Origin: DATLZM01 sp035559315
GTDB taxonomy: Bacteria > Actinomycetota > UBA4738 > HRBIN12
Direction of reading: 5' to 3'
Length of the DNA: 7,505 bases
Assembly (NCBI GenBank): GCA_035559315.1
Contig: DATMBJ010000265.1
Location: forward strand, 1-7,505
A program made the translations under genes and the position numbers. Numbering within the stretch: the first letter of the stretch is position 1; every line of letters starts with the position of its first letter. The notes under the pieces were generated by a model. The model made no database searches. It was given only the letters and a program-made list of their open reading frames with translations, and was not told the origin of the DNA. Of this stretch, positions 3,880 to 7,505 are shown in pieces.

Positions 3880-6228
3880 ATGATCCCGCGCGTGCGCTCG
3901 GTGGTGGTGCTCGGGGCCGGGACGATGGGCTCGCAGCTCGCCTGCCTCCTGGCCGGGGCCGGCGCCTCCGTCCGGCTCCTGGACCTCGACGGGGACCTGG
4001 CCGCGGCGGGGCTCGAGCGGGCCGCGAAGCTCCGCCCCACCCCGCTCCATCACCCCTCGCACCTCCGGAGGATCCGCCCCGGCGGGTTCGACGAGCTCCC
4101 CGGCGCCCTGGGGGGGGCCGACTGGGTGCTCGAGGCCGTCGTCGAAGACCTCGGCGCCAAGCGGGAGCTGCTCGCTCGGGTCGACGAGGCGCTCGCGGGA
4201 GCCGATCGGGTTCCGCTCGTCACCACGAACACGAGTGGGCTCCCGGTCCGGGCCATGGCCGAGGGCCGCTCGGAGCCGTTCCGCGCGGCGTTCTGCGGCG
4301 CCCACTTCTTCAACCCCCCGCGCTACGCGCGGCTCCTCGAGCTCGTGCCCACCCCCGACACCGACCCCGGCCGGCTCGCGTGGCTCGAGGAGCTCGCCTC
4401 CCGCCACCTGGGGAAGGGGACGGTCCGGGCCAAGGACACCCCGGCCTTCATCGCGAACCGCCTGGGCGTCCACGGGATGCTCACCGCGCTCGCGCTGGCC
4501 CTGGAGCTCGGGCTCGGGCCCGACGAGGTCGACGACCTCACCGGGCCGCTCCTGGGCCGGCCCCGGAGCGCCACGTTCCGGACCCTGGACCTGGTGGGGC
4601 TCGACGTCGCCCTCGCCGTCGCCGACCACTGTTACGCCTCGCTCCGGGCGGACCCGGACCGGGAGCGGTTCCGGGCGCCCCACGTGCTCCGCGAGCTCGT
4701 CTCGCGGGGGGCCCTGGGCGAGAAGGCGGGGGCGGGGTTCTACCGCCGGCGGGACGGCGAGATCCTCGCGCTCGACCTCCGGACCCTCGAGTACCGGCCC
4801 CGGCGGCGGGCGGAGGGGGCGGCCGTCGCGCGGGCCCGGGACGAGGCCGACCCGGCGCGGCGGATCCGGCTCCTGCTCGAGGCCGACGAGCCCCCTGGCC
4901 GCTTCGTCCGGCGGCTCCTCGCGGCCACGCTTCGCTACGCCGCGGCCGCGGGGCCCGAGGTCGCCGACGACGCCGAGACCGTGGACCGCGCGATGCGCTG
5001 GGGCTTCGGCTGGGAGCTGGGCCCCTTCGAGACCTGGGACCTCCTCGGGCCGGCGGAGGTGGCGAAGCTGGTCGAGGCGGAGGACGGCGAGCTGCCCGAG
5101 GCGGCGCGCGCGGTCGTGGACCGCCTGGGCTCGTTCCACCGGGAGGCGGACGGAGCCCGGGAGACGCTGGCCTTCGCCCCGCTGGCCCACGTCCCCGTGC
5201 CGCCCCGGCCCTGGGTCGTGGACCCCGCGGAGCTCCGCCGCCGGGCCCGCCGAGAGGGTCGCGAGCTCCCCTCGAACGCCTCCGCCTCCCTCGTCGACCT
5301 GGGCGGGGGGATCCTCGGACTCGAGCTGCACGGGAAGCTCAACGTGATCGGGTTCGACACGATCGACCTCCTTGAGCGGGCCGTGGCGCTGGCCGAGGGG
5401 TCCTACGACGGCCTCGTGATCGGGACCCGGGCGGCCGACTTCTCGGCCGGCGCCAACCTCGCGCTGCTGCTCATGGCGGCCGAGGCCGACGAGTGGGACG
5501 AGCTCGAGCTCGTCGTCCGCCGGTTCCAGCGCACCACCCGGGCCATCCGCGGGGCCGCGGTGCCGGTGGTGGCGGCGCCCCGGGGCCGGACCCTCGGGGG
5601 CGGGGCCGAGCTCTGCCTGGCGGCGGCCCGCCGCCAGGCCCTGGCCGAGACCTACATCGGGCTCACCGAGGCGGCGGTGGGGCTGGTCCCGGCGGGCGGC
5701 GGCTGCGCGGAGATGGCGCGACGGGCGGCCGCGGCGGTCCCCGAGGGGGTGCCCGCCGATCCCTTCCCCCGCTTCCGCGAGGCGTTCGAGGCCGTGGCGG
5801 GGGCCAGGGTCTCGACCGGGGCCGAGGACGCCCGCGACCTCGGGTTCCTGGGGCCGGAGGACCCGGTGAGCGCGGATCCCGACCGCCAGTGGGCCGACGC
5901 CCGGGCCCTGGCGCGCCTCCTGGCCGAGGCCGGCTACCGGCCCCCGGTCGAGCGCGGGATCCGGGTCCTCGGCCGGCGGGGCATCGCCGCGGCCGAGGCC
6001 CTCACCTACAACGAGCTCGCCGCCGGCCGGATCAGCGAGCACGACCGGCGGGTGGCCCTGGAGCTCGCGCGGGTGCTCTCCGGCGGCGACGTGGCGGAGG
6101 GGACCGAGGTCCCGGAGTCGCACCTGCTCGACCTGGAGCGCGAGGCGTTCCTCCGGCTCCTCGGCACCGAGAAGACCCGGGAGCGGATCCGCCACACCCT
6201 GAAGACCGGCAGGCCGCTCCGGAACTGA
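3880..6228 (+). CDS. fadN: FadN-type 3-hydroxyacyl-CoA dehydrogenase/enoyl-CoA hydratase fusion
   Basis: 782 aa, close to the roughly 790 aa of Bacillus FadN and with the same order: dehydrogenase first, hydratase last, the reverse of proteobacterial FadB. It hydrates enoyl-CoA to 3-hydroxyacyl-CoA and oxidises that with NAD+ in the cytosol. Residues 5-180 form the Rossmann domain: G12-x-G14-xx-G17 in VVVLGAGTMGS, D35 (favouring NAD), TTNTSG, and catalytic H142 with N145 in GAHFFNPPRY. K185 opens KDTPAFIANRLG, the first C-terminal dehydrogenase domain; a second (about 341-430) holds WGFGWELGPFETWD (374-387). The crotonase domain (about 465-660) has oxyanion-hole segments FSAGANL (521-527) and LGGGAEL (G573-G575), and candidate acid/base residues E597 (GLTEAAVGLVP) and, less surely, E637. 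The tail ends LKTGRPLRN, as in FadN from memory. All key residues appear intact. No clear ribosome binding site precedes the ATG, but the fold begins right after it. First gene of an operon with fadA. Confidence 0.95.
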   Translation: MIPRVRSVVVLGAGTMGSQLACLLAGAGASVRLLDLDGDLAAAGLERAAKLRPTPLHHPSHLRRIRPGGFDELPGALGGADWVLEAVVEDLGAKRELLARVDEALAGADRVPLVTTNTSGLPVRAMAEGRSEPFRAAFCGAHFFNPPRYARLLELVPTPDTDPGRLAWLEELASRHLGKGTVRAKDTPAFIANRLGVHGMLTALALALELGLGPDEVDDLTGPLLGRPRSATFRTLDLVGLDVALAVADHCYASLRADPDRERFRAPHVLRELVSRGALGEKAGAGFYRRRDGEILALDLRTLEYRPRRRAEGAAVARARDEADPARRIRLLLEADEPPGRFVRRLLAATLRYAAAAGPEVADDAETVDRAMRWGFGWELGPFETWDLLGPAEVAKLVEAEDGELPEAARAVVDRLGSFHREADGARETLAFAPLAHVPVPPRPWVVDPAELRRRARREGRELPSNASASLVDLGGGILGLELHGKLNVIGFDTIDLLERAVALAEGSYDGLVIGTRAADFSAGANLALLLMAAEADEWDELELVVRRFQRTTRAIRGAAVPVVAAPRGRTLGGGAELCLAAARRQALAETYIGLTEAAVGLVPAGGGCAEMARRAAAAVPEGVPADPFPRFREAFEAVAGARVSTGAEDARDLGFLGPEDPVSADPDRQWADARALARLLAEAGYRPPVERGIRVLGRRGIAAAEALTYNELAAGRISEHDRRVALELARVLSGGDVAEGTEVPESHLLDLEREAFLRLLGTEKTRERIRHTLKTGRPLRN

Positions 6229-6234
6229 AGGAGG
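6228..6234 (+). promoter_or_regulatory. Ribosome binding site AAGGAGG of fadA, overlapping the fadN stop
   Basis: AAGGAGG shares its first base with the TGA of fadN and sits 5 nt before ATG 6240. The fadA frame is open far upstream inside fadN, so this site is what fixes the true start. The arrangement suggests translational coupling of the two genes. Confidence 0.75.
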
Positions 6235-6239
6235 CTGCG

Positions 6240-7439
6240 ATGCGCGAGGCGGTGATCGTGAGCGCGGTGCGGACCGCCGTGGGCAAGGCCCCCCGGGGGG
6301 CGCTCCGGGAGACCCCGCCGGGGGAGCTCGCGGTGGCCGCGGTCCGCGAGGCCGTGGCCCGGGTCCCGGGGCTCGACCCCGCCGACGTCGAGGACCTCGT
6401 GCTCGGCTGCGCGATGCCCGAGGGCGCGCAGGGGCTGAACGTCGCCCGCCACGTGGCGCTCGCCGCGGGCCTCCCGGTCTCCGCGAGCGCGATGACCGTG
6501 AACCGGTTCTGCGCGTCGGGGCTGCAGGCGCTGGCCCTGGCCTCGCAGGCCGTGGCGGCCGGGGTCCACGACGTGGTGGTGGCCGGCGGGATGGAGTCGA
6601 TGAGCGCGGTCCCCATGGCCGGGTGGCACTTCGACCCCGACCCCGACCTCGCCGGGCGCTGGCCCGAGGTGTTCCTCAACATGGGGCTCACGGCCGAGGA
6701 GGTGGCCCGCCGGGAGGAGGTGGACCGGGAGGAGCAGGACCGCTGGGCGCTGCGGAGCCACCGGCGGGCCGCGGCGGCCCAGGACGCGGGGCGGTTCCGG
6801 GCCGAGATCGTCCCGGTCGAGGCCCGGCGGACGGTGGTGGAGGACGGGGAGGTCCGGGTGGAGCGGTTCCGGTTCGACGCCGACGAGGGGATCCGCCGCG
6901 ACACCGACGAGGAGAAGCTCGCCCGGCTCGAGCCGGCCTTCGCGGTCCGGGGAACGGTGACCGCGGGCAACAGCTCCCAGATGAGCGACGGGGCGGCAGC
7001 GATGGTGGTGATGAGCGACGAGCGGGCCGCCGCGCTCGGGATCACCCGTCCCCTCGGGCGCCTGGTCTCGTTCGCCACGGCGGGGGTGCCCCCCGAGATC
7101 ATGGGGATGGGCCCGGTGGAAGCGGTCCCGAAGGCCCTATCCAAGGCGGGGCTCGCGCTCGACGATCTCGACGTGGTCGAGCTGAACGAGGCCTTCGCCG
7201 CGCAGGTCGTGGCGGTCGTGCGCCGCCTCGGCCTGGACGAGGAGCGGACGAACCCGAACGGCGGCGCCATCGCCCTCGGCCACCCGCTGGGGGCGACGGG
7301 GGCCAAGCTCACCGTGCAGCTCCTCTCTGAGCTCGCCCGCCGCCGGGCCCGCTACGGACTCGTGACGATGTGCGTGGGCGGCGGCCAGGGGGCCGCGGGG
7401 GTGATCGAGTGGCTGGGCGGGGAGCAGCAGGCGGCCTGA
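6240..7439 (+). CDS. fadA: Acetyl-CoA C-acyltransferase (3-ketoacyl-CoA thiolase)
   Basis: 399 aa, full length for a type-I thiolase. It cleaves 3-ketoacyl-CoA with CoA to acetyl-CoA plus a shortened acyl-CoA, the last step of beta-oxidation. All active-site elements are present: the acylated C91 in VNRFCASGLQALALASQ, N316 in ELNEAFAAQ, H348 in NPNGGAIALGHPLGATGAK and the second catalytic C378 in TMCVGGGQGAAGV. Positions 316, 348 and 378 equal those of the Zoogloea thiolase. The N-terminal EAVIVSAVRTAVGKAPRG and VTAGNSSQMSDGAAAMV are thiolase signatures. EGAQGLNVAR and GVPPEIMGMGPVEAVPKAL resemble Bacillus FadA, which is encoded beside FadN. Only 11 bp separate it from fadN, so the two are surely co-transcribed. 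A biosynthetic acetoacetyl-CoA thiolase (PhaA/AtoB) is the main alternative; operon context argues for the degradative role. Chain-length range cannot be read from the sequence. Confidence 0.95.
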   Translation: MREAVIVSAVRTAVGKAPRGALRETPPGELAVAAVREAVARVPGLDPADVEDLVLGCAMPEGAQGLNVARHVALAAGLPVSASAMTVNRFCASGLQALALASQAVAAGVHDVVVAGGMESMSAVPMAGWHFDPDPDLAGRWPEVFLNMGLTAEEVARREEVDREEQDRWALRSHRRAAAAQDAGRFRAEIVPVEARRTVVEDGEVRVERFRFDADEGIRRDTDEEKLARLEPAFAVRGTVTAGNSSQMSDGAAAMVVMSDERAAALGITRPLGRLVSFATAGVPPEIMGMGPVEAVPKALSKAGLALDDLDVVELNEAFAAQVVAVVRRLGLDEERTNPNGGAIALGHPLGATGAKLTVQLLSELARRRARYGLVTMCVGGGQGAAGVIEWLGGEQQAA

Positions 7440-7505
7440 GCGCGGAGGAACCGGCGGGCGGCGCCGCGACCGGGCGGGCCGCGGCGACCGGGGGCCCGGC
7501 CGCGG
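7440..7505. other. T-free, roughly 92% GC tail after fadA; no gene start
   Basis: These 66 bases contain no T and only five A, so no ATG, GTG or TTG can occur on the plus strand. Any further operon gene must start beyond the window. CGGGCC and GGCCCG can pair near the end (6 bp), but nothing here makes a convincing terminator. A convergent minus-strand gene ending nearby cannot be excluded. Confidence 0.5.

Noticed and set aside
518..3883. 1121-codon open frame on the plus strand spanning several genes
   Set aside because: It crosses the amidase, the hypothetical gene, both spacers and the synthase in shadow frames with Arg/Pro/Gly-rich composition; no domain is visible.
3748..6195. 815-codon open frame on the minus strand opposite fadN
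   Set aside because: It is antisense to fadN, whose domains and active sites are intact. The translation is low-complexity Gly/Pro/Arg/Glu/Val sequence typical of a GC-rich antisense shadow.
5493..6239. Upstream extension of the thiolase frame
   Set aside because: The frame happens to be open inside fadN, but thiolase homology begins at ATG 6240, directly after an AAGGAGG site.
6032..7312. 426-codon open frame on the minus strand opposite fadN/fadA
   Set aside because: It is Ser/Arg/Ala-rich antisense shadow of two well-supported enzyme genes.
7474..7505. Possible terminator after fadA
   Set aside because: Only a 6-bp CGGGCC/GGCCCG pairing with a long loop and no T-tract; in a 92% GC stretch this is expected by chance.

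Overview
The window is very GC-rich double-stranded bacterial DNA, dominated by G/C third positions, with CTC/CTG, GTC, ATC and CGG codons favoured. This, the close gene packing, the near-leaderless starts of some genes and an actinobacterial-looking hypothetical protein suggest a high-GC Actinomycetota-type genome, possibly an uncultured lineage. That assignment is inference from composition and gene style; the sequence holds no rRNA or other phylogenetic marker.

Layout, left to right: (1) the N-terminal 234 codons of a carbon-nitrogen hydrolase (nitrilase superfamily, NIT1-like) on the minus strand, running off the left edge; (2) a short divergent intergenic region with a bulged dyad; (3) a plus-strand gene for an uncharacterised soluble protein of about 205 aa, probably beta-rich; (4) an 85-bp convergent spacer with two GC hairpins; (5) a minus-strand gene for a small four-helix membrane protein; (6) a 193-bp spacer with imperfect GC-rich tandem repeats and a 7-bp hairpin; (7) a minus-strand thiamine-pyrophosphate enzyme of the AlsS-type acetolactate synthase group; (8) a 128-bp divergent control region with a 19-bp dyad; (9) a plus-strand two-gene fatty-acid beta-oxidation operon, fadN (3-hydroxyacyl-CoA dehydrogenase fused to enoyl-CoA hydratase) and fadA (3-ketoacyl-CoA thiolase), 11 bp apart; (10) a 66-nt tail without any T.

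FadN and FadA together cover the last three steps of the beta-oxidation cycle: hydration, oxidation and thiolysis. The acyl-CoA dehydrogenase for the first step is not in the window. The acetolactate synthase is transcribed divergently from this operon and has no regulatory small subunit or acetolactate decarboxylase beside it here. The left half (amidase, hypothetical protein, membrane protein) has no evident functional link to the right half.

I found no mobile element, RNA gene, CRISPR array or defence system. Most of this is ordinary core metabolism; the points worth a second look are the regulatory dyads, the small repeat patch and the two uncharacterised proteins. The very long extra reading frames on both strands are a by-product of high GC content.
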